Assembly (NCBI GenBank): GCA_946902875.1
Contig: OX336340.1
Coordinates: 12,601,566-12,665,565 of the forward strand
DNA: 64,000 nucleotides
Reading direction: 5' to 3'
Source: Nematopogon swammerdamellus
Lineage: Eukaryota; Arthropoda; Insecta; Lepidoptera; Adelidae
The notes under the pieces are model-generated. The model was given only the letters and a program-made list of their open reading frames with translations, ran no database searches and was not told the DNA's origin. The translations under genes and the position numbers were made by a program. Positions 27,839 to 39,370 of this stretch are shown here, piece after piece (positions within the stretch are counted from its first letter, which is position 1; every line of letters starts with the position of its first letter).

Positions 27839-30822
27839 TTTTTTTTTTTTTTATACTAAGCGCGACATGTGGCGCCGAGTCACCCATAAGGTGTCTAGCG
27901 AGGCCCATGGACATTCGGCCGCAGGCGGGGGCTGCGAATGCCATGCCGGCCTGACAGGTGCCCATTCACGCCTCTCTTGAAGGACCCGAGACTATACTTG
28001 GGGGGAAATATGTGTGCAGGTAGAGCGTTCCAGAGTTTGCCGGTTCTGTGGAGAAAAGATCTGCAGAACCGATTTGTACGCATCTGCGGTAGGTCCAGCG
28101 TATAGGGATGCAATCCCTGCCCAGTGCGCGTTGTACGGAGGTGGAAAGGGGACGCCGGAATCGCGTTAAACAGCTCCTCCGAGCACTCCCCGTGGAATAA
28201 GCGATAGAACACGCTTAGGGCGCCGACATCCCTACGAAGTTGCAGCGGTTCTAGATCGCGGGACACGTCGGGGTCATCCACTAGTCGCACGGCTCGACGC
28301 TGGATCGAGTCCAAAGGCGCAAGCTGGTATTTGGCCGAGCCATCCCACAGGTGCGAGCAGTACTCCAAGCAGGACCTAATCTGCGATTTATACAGAAGCA
28401 GCCTTTGGCCCGGCGTGAAGTACCGTCGAACCTTATTGAGTACGCCTAGCTTTTTTGAGGCCAGCTTGGCCTTGCCCTCGATATGGCGCCGGTAATTTAG
28501 GTCGTGCGACAGTTCGACTCCGAGGACCCCGAGGTGGTCGCTTAATTTAAGCGACGTGCCTTGGAAGGAAGGAGCTGGTGTGAACGCCTCTCTCTTCGCA
28601 CTGAACGCGCAAACTTGTGTTTTTGAAGCGTTGAACTCGACCAAATTACTACGGCCCCATTCGGAAATAGACCGAAGCGTTTGTTCGAGTTCAGACACAA
28701 GTCTTCGCCTCTTTTCATCCACAACTTCTCGTCTGGCTGAAGGGTGACTGGTATAGGATCCGTGTGCTGTACTGTCATCCGCATAACAATGTATGTTGCC
28801 GAGTGGCAGCATGTCATTGATATGCAGAAGAAACAGTGTGGATGACAGCACAGATCCCTGCGGTACGCCGGCATTCACTGACATGGCGTCCGACGAGCAA
28901 CCGTCCACTAGGACCTGAATGCTACGCCCATGTAGGAAGTCGGCGACCCAGTCGCAGAGGCCAGAAGGAAGTCCGTACGCCGGAAGCTTGCCCAGGAGCG
29001 ATTTGTGCCAAACCCTATCGAATGCCTTGGCAATATAGAGGCCAATTGCCAAGAATTCACCATGTCCTTCAAGCGATTCCCCCCAAAGGTGAGTGACGTA
29101 CGCTAGGAGATCACCAGCGGATCGGTTTGGCCGAAAGCCATATTGCCGATCGCTGATGAGGTTATTTGTCTCCAGGTACGCCATGAGCTGGGCGTTGATA
29201 ATACGCTCCATCACCTTGCAGAGTAGGGAGGTAATCGCTATAGGTCGGTAGTTCGAAGGGTTTGAGCGGTCGCCCTTTTTGGGGACCGCTTGAACAAATG
29301 CAGATTTCCAGGCTGCCGGCACACGGGAAGCAGAGTAAGAGAGCCGGAAAAGGCGCGTTAGCACTGGAGCCAGCTCGGGAGCACGCCGTTTCAGCACCAA
29401 TGCAGGAATCCTATCCGGCCCACTCGCCTTCCTGGTGTCTAGGGAGAGAAGCTCCGCCCACACAGTTCGTTGTCGGAACTGTACTTCCGGCATAGAGTTC
29501 TCACACCTAGTTATGGATGGAGGGATGGCACCCCCATCGTCCAGGTTGGAGTTCCCCGCAAAGAGAGACACCAATAAATCGGCTTTCTCCTTTGCGGAGT
29601 GGGCAAGTGAGCCCCCAGGACACTGCAGTGGTGGAAGTGAGGAGCGGCCAAAATTCGATTCGACAGATTTGGCAAGAGACCAAAATTCACGGCTCCCAGT
29701 TGGGTGCTGGTTCAGTCTATCACCAACTCTGCCGATATGCTCGAATTTGGCCCTGGCAATAGCCCTCTTGCAGGATCTGGAGAGGCGGTTGTATTCTTTC
29801 TTCAGTTCGGATACATTAGGATCACGTCTGGCACGAGCACACGACCATGCACGATAAGCTGCGCCATTAGCTGCGACAGCTTCAGCACAGTCGCGGCTGT
29901 ACCAGGGCTGGCTTTTACCACCGAGGCGGACGAGGGCGCTGGGAATGAACATCTCCATACCCCCCAGAACCACCTCGGCTACGGCATTGGCGCATTCCGA
30001 CGGATCATCCGAACTGAAGCATAGCTCTCTCCATGGGTAGGATGCGAGGTGTTCTCGCATACCATCCCAATCTGCTGAGGCGTAGTGCCAAATTCGACGC
30101 ATTCCTCCAGTACGGGACTGAGGAGGCGAAAATGGCACCGTGGACCCCACTAGACAGTGGTCAGAGGAGCCAAGCGCTCACTGTGACTTTGTATCCAGCA
30201 GTGTTCGTCGTCAGCAGAAGATCCAGCAGAGAGGGTACATGACCGTCTATATCTGGCACTCTGGTAGGTAGATCTACCAGTTGAGACAGGTCATGCGTCA
30301 GGGCGAAGTCGTAGGCGGCTCTCCCCGCGAAGTCAGTTCTCCCGGAGCCCAGCCACACCTCGTGGTGGGCATTAAAATCTCCAAGCAGAACCATATCCGC
30401 GGAGGGAAACCGCTCTTGCACTTCATCTGCCGCTCTACTCAAGTGCTCGAATAATCGAGCTGTCCCGGCGTCGCCTGAGTGCGACCTGTAGATACAGGCG
30501 TACACACGCGATTCCGTCCCCAAGTCCACATGAACCCACAGAATAGATAGTTCGGGATCCTCCAGGCAGCGCAGGCGACGACAGCAAATATCCGCCCTAG
30601 CGAACATGCAAACCCCGGCCCGAGGTCGGAAGGCTTCTTCCAGGGTGTAGCCGGGGTAATGCAAGTAAGTAGTGTCGGCAGGGCAGGATATTTGCGTTTC
30701 TGTCAGGAAGAGTAAAGCCGGCTTCGCCGTCTCCAGGTGATGGTGGACGGCATTCAAGTTGGAGTGCAACCCCCGCACGTTGGTCATGTCAACGCTAAAA
30801 TAGGTGGGGGTGTGCACCGCTG
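27839..30822 (-). mobile_element. Copy D: nearly intact CR1/Jockey-group non-LTR retrotransposon
   Basis: The 3' end is at the left: a T14 run (27839-27852) is the poly(A) tail, next to a UTR with CACCTTATGGGTGACTCGG. The ORF2 body is complete from the endonuclease N-terminus to the tail. Similarity to copy B begins at CAGCGGTGCACACC (about 30822), so the extreme 5' end and any ORF1 are missing. Its 5' end lies within 15 bases of the Helitron-like remnant starting at 30836. No target-site duplication is apparent. Confidence 0.92.
27895..30817 (-). pseudogene. Copy D ORF2: endonuclease-reverse transcriptase, one frameshift and one active-site substitution
   Basis: ORF2 proteins nick the target and copy the element RNA. 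The N-terminal frame (30161-30817, 218 codons) has NVRGLHSNLNAVHHHLE, the catalytic Glu in LLFLTETQ and LLGDFNAHHEVWLGS. Five bases are missing near 30174 relative to copies B and C, so the frame ends in VSAWLL just before SDH. The second frame (27895-30150, 751 codons, plus an open lead containing SSDHCLV) has KASGPDRIP (about residue 243), motif A at 372, AGVPQGSVLS and YADDST (about 455). Motif A reads LYIAKAFD, not LDIAKAFD: the first metal-binding Asp is Tyr (codon 29035-29037). The tail carries HRTGKLWNALPAHIFPPKYS. RT activity is not expected. Confidence 0.93.
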
Positions 30823-31002
30823 TACATCGGTTTTTTTAAACGGTTTTATTTAGCTTGACTCCGTATATTTGTTTGTTTGTTACTATCTTTGTTTCAAATC
30901 TTGCGACAACTTTTTCAACTACTTCTACTGAACCGATTTTTATGAAACTTTGCACACACATTGAGTTCTCGTGTCAATACAATATTATGATAATTTCAAC
31001 TT

Positions 31003-32287
31003 GGTAACGAGGGTCTGATGATGGAGTCAGGAGGAGGACAGTGGAACTCTTCAACCGTTACTAGTAACCCCCTCGAGTTTGGGCTCATATGGTTGGTTTG
31101 GACGAGTGTTCCATACTTCTACCAATACACTTGGTGACGAAGGTGTGATGATGGAGTCAGGAGGTGGACAGTGGAACTGTTCAACCGTTACTAGTAACCC
31201 CCTCGAGTTTGGGCTCATATGGTTGGTTTGGAAGAGTGTCCCATATTTCTACCAATACACTTGGTGACGAGGGTCTGATGATGGAGTCAGGAGGTGTACA
31301 GTGGAATTCTTCAACCGTTACTAGTAGCCCCCTCGAGTTTGGGCTCATTTGGTTGGTTTGGACGAGTGTCCCATACTTCTACCAATACACTTGGTGACGA
31401 GAGTCTGATGATGGAGTCAGGAGGTGTACAGCGGAACTCTTCAACCGTTACTAGTAACCCCCTCGAGTTTGGGCTCATTTGGTTGGTTTGGACGAGTGTC
31501 CCATACTTCTACCAATACACTTGGTGACGAGGGTCTGATGATGGAATCAGGAGGTGTACAGTGGAACTCTTAAACCGTTACTAGTAACCCCCTCGAGTAT
31601 GGGCTCATTTGGTTTGTTTGAACGAGTGTCCTATACTTCTATCAATACACTCGGTGACGAGGGTCTGATGTTGGAGTCAGGAGGTGGACAGTCGAACTCT
31701 TCAACCGTTACTAGTAACCCCCTCGAGTTTGGGCTCATTTGGTTAGTTTGGACGAGTGTTCCATACTTCTACCAAGACACATGGTGACGAGGGTCTGATT
31801 CTGGAGTAAGGAGGTGTACAGTGGAACTCTTCAACCGTTACTAGTAACCCCCTCGAGTTTGGGCTCATTTGGTTGGTATGGACGAGTATCCCATACTTCT
31901 ACCAATACACTTGGCGAGGGTCTGATGATGGAGTCAGGAGGTGTACAGTGGAACTCTTCAACCGTTACTAGTAACTCCCTCGAGTTTGGGCTCATATGGT
32001 TGGTTTGGACGAGTGTCCCTTACTTCTACCAATACACTTGGTGACGAGGGTCTGATGATGGAGTCAGGAGGTGTACAGTGGAACTCTTCAACCGTTACTA
32101 GTAACCCCCTCGAGTTTGGGCTCATAGGGTTGGTTTGGACGAGTGTCCCTTACTTTTACCAATACACTTGGTGACGAGGGTCTGATGATGGAGTCAGGAG
32201 GTGTACAGTGGAACTCTTCAACCGTTACTAGTAACCCCCTCGAGTTTGGGCTCATTTGGTTTGTTTGGACGAGTGTCCCATACTTGT
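31003..32287 (+). repeat. 130-bp minisatellite, 10 units
   Basis: GGGTCTGATGATGGAGTCAG recurs at 31011, 31141, 31271, 31401, 31531, 31661, 31791, 31918, 32048 and 32178: spacing 130 except one 127. Each unit also contains CAACCGTTACTAGTAACCCC and CTCGAGTTTGGGCTCAT. 130 is not a multiple of 3, so the 77-codon frames that tile it are artefacts of periodicity. The last unit is cut off at about 32287, where the helicase fragment begins. Confidence 0.95.
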
Positions 32288-32293
32288 CGAACG

Positions 32294-32599
32294 CAAAAGT
32301 ATGAAACAGACATACCATCTGTTCAAATTGATTTTGAAAGAGACGGCGGACACCTTATCCATCCTAAAGCCATACAGTTTCCAGCAAAGTTTAATTATGG
32401 AACAGCTGAGAGACGGATGTTACCAATAATTTTGTCATGGGCCTCCACTGTCCATAAAATGCAGGGCAGTACTGTTGACCGTGCTGTCGTGTATTTGGGC
32501 TCCAGACTATTTGAGGAGGGTCAAGCGTATGTTGCATTGAGTCGCGTAAAGTCTTTAGAAGGGTTATGTATTGAGGAGCTTGATTGTGAGTTTTCGTAA
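32294..32599 (+). pseudogene. C-terminal fragment of a Helitron/PIF1-type DNA helicase
   Basis: The frame encodes about 101 residues from [19 protein letters not shown] to the TAA at 32597-32599. Family hallmarks are [20 protein letters not shown] (motif V region) and [20 protein letters not shown] (motif VI with its Arg finger). In the intact protein these complete the ATPase and unwind DNA. The Walker A and B motifs and the N-terminal Rep/HUH nuclease are missing, and the upstream frame is only minisatellite. This is a remnant or captured piece. Confidence 0.85.
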
Positions 32600-32686
32600 T
32601 GAATGATACGAGCCAAAAATCAAACTAAAAACGAGTAAATAAAAAAATTTGTAAAAAAACTTTTCAGTTAAACGGTTTTATTAAAA

Positions 32687-33060
32687 ACTAGCTGAGCCCG
32701 CGGCTCCGCTCGCGTGAAATTCGTATTCCAAAGAAGAATGTAAGTAACTAAGGGCGAGGCCGAAGGCCGAGCTGCGTTCAGGTAATCGATAAACCTTCTT
32801 AAAGAAAGTAACTAACTAAGGGCGAGGCCGAAGGCCGAGCAGCTTTCAGGTAAACGATAAACCTTTCTCAAATAAAGGAAGTAAGTAAGGGCGAGGCCGA
32901 AGGCCGAGCTGCGTTCAGGAAGACGATAAACCTTCTGGAAGAAAGGAAGGAACTAAGTGCGAGGCCGAAGGCCGAGCTGCGTTCAGGTAAACCAAAAACC
33001 CTCTTCCGCCTTCGGGCCTCGCCCTTAAAGACTTCCTTTCTTCGATAGAATATAATATCG
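32687..33060 (-). repeat. Reverse-oriented 68-bp array with a Helitron-like terminus
   Basis: It opens with ACTAGCTGAGCCCGCGGCTC, CGCTCGCGTGAAATTCG, then about four units with AAGGGCGAGGCCGAAGGCCG and AGCTGCGTTCAGG. A last half-unit near 33000-33050 flips orientation (CCGCCTTCGGGCCTCGCCC), making a local palindrome. With the plus-strand array at 33652-34243 it forms outward-facing ends around 33061-33651. Confidence 0.82.
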
Positions 33061-33123
33061 TTTACTCAATCTATTTATTTCATAAAAATAAAAAAAGTAA
33101 TATTAATAACTAAAGAATTAAAC

Positions 33124-33600
33124 CTACCTAACAAACATTATCACACATATACGATAACTATCAAAACGGGCATTTTCGAATGTTCTTAGAGCACTTGCGG
33201 CATTACCCCGCTGGATGGCAAGGCTTACCCTTTGAATGAAGTACATAAGCCGTTGATGGCGGGACACCAGTTGCGTCAACCAGCTCAAGCCTCTTTTGGC
33301 TTCACTGCTCCACGGACCGAGGGTTTCCACCGCAAACGCAACAAATTCGAAATCTTGAATTATATTTCTATATTTGTTGCGTTTGAGGCTCTCCGCCCCA
33401 GCCTCGGCCGCGCCAGCCGCTCTTGAAGATGTCCTAACGCGACTTGGATCCAATGTCAGAACAAAAGTGGCGTCCCACATCAAAGAACTACCCTTAGTCC
33501 ATGGCACTAAGGTGATAGCATCGGGCCTCTTGCCATCCAGCCGGGAATAACCGCGAGGTTCTAGGATGCACGGTATATTTGCCGTTAGAAGCGTGGACTT
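33124..33600 (-). pseudogene. Fragment of an invertebrate KRPD...WDAT-domain protein (putative nuclease-like domain)
   Basis: From about 33598 the minus frame reads IPCILEPRGYSRLDGKRPDA, ITLVPWTKGSSLMWDATFVL, then SLKRNKYRNIIQDFEFVAFA, VETLGPW and SLAIQRGNAASAL. The order KRPD, WD-x-T, KR-x-KY, F-x-P/A-F-VETLG and IQRGNAAS is one I recall from C-terminal domains of widespread uncharacterised, probably element-borne, invertebrate proteins. The RPD...D...K spacing suggests a PD-(D/E)XK fold, which is inference. The N-terminal part is missing beyond 33600. It lies between two inverted 68-bp arrays. Confidence 0.6.
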
Positions 33601-33651
33601 TATAATAAAATTTAAATTAAATTAACTCAATCTTAATGTTAATTAACTTTA

Positions 33652-34243
33652 TTCGAGATGGTTTAGCTTCTTCCTGAACGCAGCTCGGCCTTCGGCCTAG
33701 CCCTTAGTTACTTGCTTTCTTCGAGATGGTTTATCATTTGTCAGAACGTAGCTCGGCCTTCGGCCTCGCCTTAGTTGCTTACTTTCTTCAAGACGGTTTA
33801 GCTTCTTCCTGAACGCAGCTCGGCCTTCGGCCTCGCCCTTAGTTACTTGCTTTCTTCGAGATGGTTTTTCAATTATCCGAACGTAGCTCGGCCTTCGGCC
33901 TCGCCTTAGTTACTTACTTTCTTCAAGATGGTTTAGCTTCTTCCTGAACGCAGCTCGGCCTGCGGCCTCGCCCATAGTTACTTACTTTCTTCGAGAAGGT
34001 TTATGGTCTTCCAGAATAGAGCTCGGCCTTCGGCCTCGCCCTTAGTTACTTACTTTCTTCAAGAATGTTTTTCTTCTTCCTGAACTCAGCTCCGCCTTCC
34101 GCCTCGCCCTTAGTTACTTTCATCGAGAAAGAATATCGTTTACGTGAGCGCAGATCCGCCTTCGGGCCCGCCTTTAGTTACTTACTTTCTTTTTTTTAAT
34201 ACGAATTTCACGCGAGCGAAGCCGCGGGCAACAGATATATAAA
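33652..34243 (+). repeat. 68-bp array with Helitron-like terminus, duplicate of 1-592
   Basis: Second copy of the 8-unit array. The first 143 bases differ at six positions from copy 1; the remainder is identical as far as I can see. Confidence 0.85.
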
Positions 34244-35029
34244 TTTTATTGCACCAATGACAGCGACATAACTTGGACTTTCAATTATTATTTTTATTTA
34301 TCAAACAATTTGTCACGGGCCAGCTCACGTCAAGATGACAGTTCTCCGTTGTCAACATGGCATTTAAAATTGTTTTTTACCTTTACTTTGGATTACATCA
34401 TTTTTATTATATTTTTTAATTATTATGTTCATCCGGGATATACACTGTCACTATAAAAAGTTTCGTCAAATTCCGTTCAGTGGTTTTTGCGAGATGCGCT
34501 TACAAATAGACATTTTTGCATTTACGATTTTATGATATGTATAGACTATTGTGTTCAAGTTATAAAAAAGAAGAACTGTCATTTTCGTTGTATATACTTA
34601 TTTTTAAATTTCGAATGAATATTTTATTCAATTTGTATTTGCTGCCAGTTCTCAAGATATAATTATCTACTTTGGACTACGTGATTTTAAATGCGCAATA
34701 ATGTTTTTATTTGTTAATTTTTTTTTATTTTTGTAATTTTTTTTTACGTATTATGTTAACCTGGCATATAAACTGCTACTATACAAAGTTTCGTCTAATT
34801 CCGTTCAGTGGTTTTTGCGTGATGCGCGTACAGACAAACAAACAAACAAAAATTTTAAAAACTGTTCTAACATGTTCAATATCTCATTTTAAGCCACCCT
34901 GGTTAGTTTTTTTCCGAATACATTCAATGTACAGACTTTCTTACCTCTACGATTTTATTATATGTATAGATAAGTCCGCCTTTGTACAATTTTATATTGA
35001 AAAGCAATAAAGTATGTTTCTATTTGTTC

Positions 35030-35668
35030 TAGTGCCCCCCAACATGGCCGCGCGCGCATAATCACGCGACGTCATATTTCTAGTGCCCCCCAACATGGCC
35101 GCGCGCGCATAATCACGCGACGTCATATTTCTAGTGCCCCCAACATGGCCGCGCGCGCATAATCACGCGACGTCATATTTCTAGTGCCCCCCAACATGTA
35201 CGTCTATAAACAAAACGTAAATCAATAAATGATAGAAAGAAAGTTGCCCCCCAACATGGCCGCGCGCGCATAATCACGCGACGTCATATTTCTAGTGCCC
35301 CTCCAACATGGCCGCGCGCGCATAATCACGCGACGTCATATTTCTAGTGCCCCCCCCCCCCCCAAACATGGCCGCGCGCGAATAATCACGCGACGTCATA
35401 TTTCTAGTGCCCCCCCCCCCCCAACATGGCCGCGCGCGCATAATCACGCGACGTCATATTTCTAGTGCCCCCCAACATGGCCGCGCGCGCATAATCACGC
35501 GACGTCATATTTCTAGTGCCCCCCCAACATGGCCGCGCGCGCATAATCACGCGACGTCATATTTCTAGTGCCCCCCCAACATGGCCGCGCGCGCATAATC
35601 ACGCGACGTCATATTTCTAGTGCCCCCCAACATGGCCGCGCGCGCATAATCACGCGACGTCATATTTC
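35030..35668. repeat. 51-bp CG-rich minisatellite, duplicate of 1379-2017
   Basis: Same number and order of units, with identical C-tract lengths (including 14 and 13) and the same AT-rich interruption. Confidence 0.92.
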
Positions 35669-35988
35669 TTTCGGCGATTTCGGGTGACATCACTTATTTT
35701 AGGGATTCTATTTAATCCTCATAAATCACTTTCCAGAATCTGAAAATTGACGAATATAATATATTCACTCGACTTGAAATACTTTTCCCATGAGTTAAAG
35801 GATGATAGGTCTTGATATAAATTTGTAAATTATACCGACGACCGAGACGACGACGATATTTAACGTTTTTAAAAAATGGCAACCATCGGGAGAGATTCAA
35901 ACTTCGCTAAGTAATCATTTGTTTTGAGAGCCATCAAGCATGAATTAGTCTCAGGATAACTTTTTTTCTTTTATAATCGACACTAGAT

Positions 35989-36093
35989 TTAGGTGGATAA
36001 GTCCGCCTTTGCACCTTATGTAAATTTTCCAAATCTATTTGTTACTGTTTAATGTTTACTGGAGCAATAAAGAATTTTCTATCTATCTATCTA
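35989..36093 (+). mobile_element. LINE 3' tail, duplicate of 2338-2442
   Basis: GATAAGTCCGCCTTTGCACC through the (TATC)n tail, identical to copy 1. Confidence 0.6.
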
Positions 36094-36651
36094 GATTTTG
36101 CTGCGGCCAGACGAATTTCAACGTGAGCGAAGGAAGGAATATAAGTTAGTGGCTTTTGTACGAAAGTACTTTTGTGGGCGCACTGAACCTGAAAAGTTGC
36201 ATTTAAGTTATCAGGTTCTGCGATAACTGTCATTTAAATCAGAGTAGTCGTTAAAAGGTTATAGAGAACAAATAGACACAAAATATGTGAAACACCTGAA
36301 AAGGTAATGTTAATAATTTTTTATACATATATTTATATATTTACTCGACGATCAATTGACTAAAGGAAAACGAATAAGAATAGTAGGAGGGCGATGTTCG
36401 CTTTGCCAGAGCAAAATCCATTGAACTATTTATGCCATTGTATCGAGAAGGTGCATTTATAACGGCCAAAAACGAGGCCAATCCAATCCGTTTGTATGCT
36501 CGCGTGGACAAGCCGCCGCCGCTATTCCGTACGATAGTGCACATAAATCGCTCGGTCGAATTGAATGCATGGATAGTTTGGGCGGATGCCGAGCAGCCAT
36601 CGGTGATGCCGTCGCCGCCGTCCAATTAATTAAATAAAATATATATTTTCC

Positions 36652-36659
<8 letters not shown>

Positions 36660-36682
<23 letters not shown>

Positions 36683-36996
36683 CACACACGTTGAATCCCG
36701 ATAATCGGGGTAAGCAGAGTAATCGGTGTTGTGCTGCAAGTACTCTGGTCAATTACAGCACAACACCGACCCACGTTTCGCAAAGTATTCGAACAAGATT
36801 AAATCGATCAAGCAGCAAGTAAGGCACAAAGACCCACCTGCTGCATGACTCGGTGGAAGTACCGTGCCAAGGTGAGAGGTGGCGAGCCTGTCGCCCTTTA
36901 GCACGGCATCTTGTCCTTATCCCTTAGTCGCCTTTTACGACATGCATGGGGAGAGATGCAGTGGGGATATTCTTTTTAAGTACCGGCCCCACACGG
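36660..36996 (+). repeat. Hairpin-bearing repeat, duplicate of 3009-3345
   Basis: The same TCGGTGTTGTGCTG hairpin and flanking microsatellite; inverted partner at 39051-39263. Confidence 0.75.
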
Positions 36997-38147
36997 TTTA
37001 TATATATATGTATATATTTTCCTATAGTAAGGTATTAAGTTCTTCGAACGTTCGCCATTTCAGTGCATGTAATTTGCCATGAGGCCTCTTCATACTGTCT
37101 CGGGGCTAATAGTGACAACTCCAAAATGTGCGATTTTGAGTTATTAAAACAAATCACCTTATTTTGGAAATTTTAATGTGGTTTAATCATTATAACTCCA
37201 AGGTGTATTTTAATATGAAGTTATCAGAAGCGAATCAGTGCCTATTTAAAATGATGCACGCGAAATCCGCGACGTTATTTTATATTTTGGTATATTTCAG
37301 GAGTTTATAGTAAGGAAACCCTATTATGGAAAAACTATTACCATGTCTGAAATACCAATTTTGCTTTTAAGGGTTCCGTATCCATACTAAATCCCATTAC
37401 TTAGTGAATAAATTTTATTGAAAAAAATTTACTCACATTTTTACTAGTAGCGTTTTCAAAGATGAAAATAATGGGTATCATCCAAGAATATGGAAACCTC
37501 ATATTCCGTGAACTTGTCCGCCCCGCCTCCAAAATACAGCATCTGCAAATTCAAATACATAAAACCCGTCATTAAATAAACATATATTTTCGTTGCGTAC
37601 GTTTGCCGCTCTGAAAGCTCTAGCTAGACTAGTTGTTATGTATGTGGTAGGTGCGCACTATGCTAATTTAATCGCGATTCCTTGTTTGAATTCCGGTTCA
37701 CATTCATATTCAAAGATTCAAAGCCCTTCCAATATCCTTTCATTTATTTATCTCCTAAATAAACCAATGTTTTCTGAAATGTGACTAGTGCAAACTCGAG
37801 CCGAGGTAGAAAGTTTTGTAGGTAACTGCTACCTAAAATAAATGAAACATAAGTATTCCTAACGGTACGCACTTGTAGGTATTCAGGTACATATGTAAAT
37901 AGAAATATAAATACCACACTTGCCTGCCGACCGAGAATAATTTCGTAAAATAAACGTTTATCGCGATCCTTTGATCTTTCATATCAACAAATTGAATGAG
38001 CGGGTAGGTGTCTGAGGTGAATTCAATTATTTCTAAGGTTAAGATTTGAGCTAAGAGAGCGCTACAAGTTATTTTTTATATTTCAGCATGATGCGTTTTA
38101 TTACATCGCCCTCGCTCAAAATTCCTTTATAGGTTGGAACTTTTCAG

Positions 38148-38561
38148 GATGACCTGGAACCAATGCAACTTCGTAGGGATGTCGGCGCCCTCGGTGTGTT
38201 CTATCGCTTATTTCGCGGGGAGTGCTCGGAGGAGCCGTTTGAGGCGATCGCGCCGTCTCCCTTCCACCTCCAACCAACGCGCACTGGGCAGGGATTTCAT
38301 CCCTACATAATGGAATTACCGCGGATGCGTACTAATTTATTCTGCAGAACCTTCCTCCACAGAACTGGTAAACTCTGGAACATTCTCCATGCCCATATAT
38401 TTCCCCCCAAATACAGTCTCGCATCCTTCAAAACGGACGTGAATAGGCGCCTGTCAGGCCGGCATGGCAATTGGCACTGGCAACCCCCGCATACGCCGGA
38501 ATTTCTATGGGCGTTGTTAGACACCTTACGGGTGGCTAGACGCCAAATGTCGCACTTTTTA
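38148..38561 (+). mobile_element. Copy A', duplicate of the 5'-truncated retrotransposon fragment at 4497-4910
   Basis: The ORF2 C-terminal coding remnant (38163 onward) and 3' UTR are the same as in copy A, with no difference seen. Confidence 0.88.
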
Positions 38562-38730
38562 CTCGACGGAGCCGCCGTCCGTCCATCCGTCTGTCCTACC
38601 TATAAAGGACTTTTGAACCGTAATAGGTAGACGGTTTAAATTGTCACAGAATATGCGTTATATAAGGATGGATATTATTATTTATAAGAAATAATAAAAA
38701 CAAGAAAAAGTAAAAAATTAAGGGGGTCCC

Positions 38731-38951
38731 CATACAAGAAACGTGTTTTATCAACGTTTTTTTGTTGGTTTTTGCTCTATCGTAAAAAAGTATAGCACAT
38801 ACAAGCGTTACACTTGGTGTGATTATAGTGCAAACTCTAAAGTAAAACAAGAAATAATAAAAACCGATAATATAATAAAGACCGAAAAACCTGGCTGGTG
38901 GTACGGAAACCTCGGTGCGCGAGTGCGACTTGCACTTGGCCGGTTTTTACG
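38731..38951 (+). repeat. GGTACGGAAMC...GGCCGG repeat, duplicate of 5080-5300
   Basis: Matches copy 1. A nearby A/T difference (5067 against 38718) lies just upstream. Confidence 0.65.
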
Positions 38952-39050
38952 ACTAACGATGCTCCGTCCGATCGACGGATTAAAAAGCGCTCACACAGAT
39001 AACCGATTTTATAGCCACCGTAGCTGACTTTCAAAAGGTCAACTTTGAAA

Positions 39051-39263
39051 AATAACTTGGCGTGGTCCTTCCACCGAGTCATACAGCGGGTGGGTCTTCG
39101 TGCCTCACTTTGCTACTTGATAGTTATCTTTACCTAATACATTGCTAAACGTGGTGTCGGTGTTGTGCTGTAATTAACAAGAGTACCTACTTGCAGCACA
39201 ACGCCGATTACTCTGCTCACGCCGATTGTCGTGATACGGCGTGTGGTATGTATGTATGCATGT
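39051..39263 (-). repeat. Hairpin-bearing repeat, duplicate of 5400-5612
   Basis: Inverted partner of 36660-36996, same spacing as in copy 1. Confidence 0.72.
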
Positions 39264-39370
39264 TATATTTTATTTGACCACACATTTTTGATTCGTCAAG
39301 ATTCCGAAAATGTAACAGTTGCAATCTATTCAAAATCCCCGTCATAAAACTAATAAATCAAATCGGTCAT

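Larger units (their letters stand above)
30836..32683 (+). mobile_element. Helitron-like remnant bounded by TTAAACGGTTTTATT direct repeats
   Basis: TTAAACGGTTTTATT occurs at 30836-30850 and at 32668-32682. The left end continues TTAGCTTGACTCCGTATATT, (GTTT)n and CTACTGAACCGATTTTTATG, an opening I associate with lepidopteran Helitron-like repeats. The interior is a 10-unit minisatellite followed directly by the C-terminus of a PIF1-type helicase. The Rep nuclease and most of the helicase are absent. Confidence 0.65.

Noticed and set aside
29435..30024. Plus-strand frames of 106-140 codons opposite copy D
   Set aside because: Antisense shadows of the GC-rich retrotransposon ORF2; the minus strand carries all the recognisable motifs.
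31079..32174. Series of near-identical 77-codon frames
   Set aside because: They are produced by the 130-bp minisatellite period and overlap each other; not a protein family.
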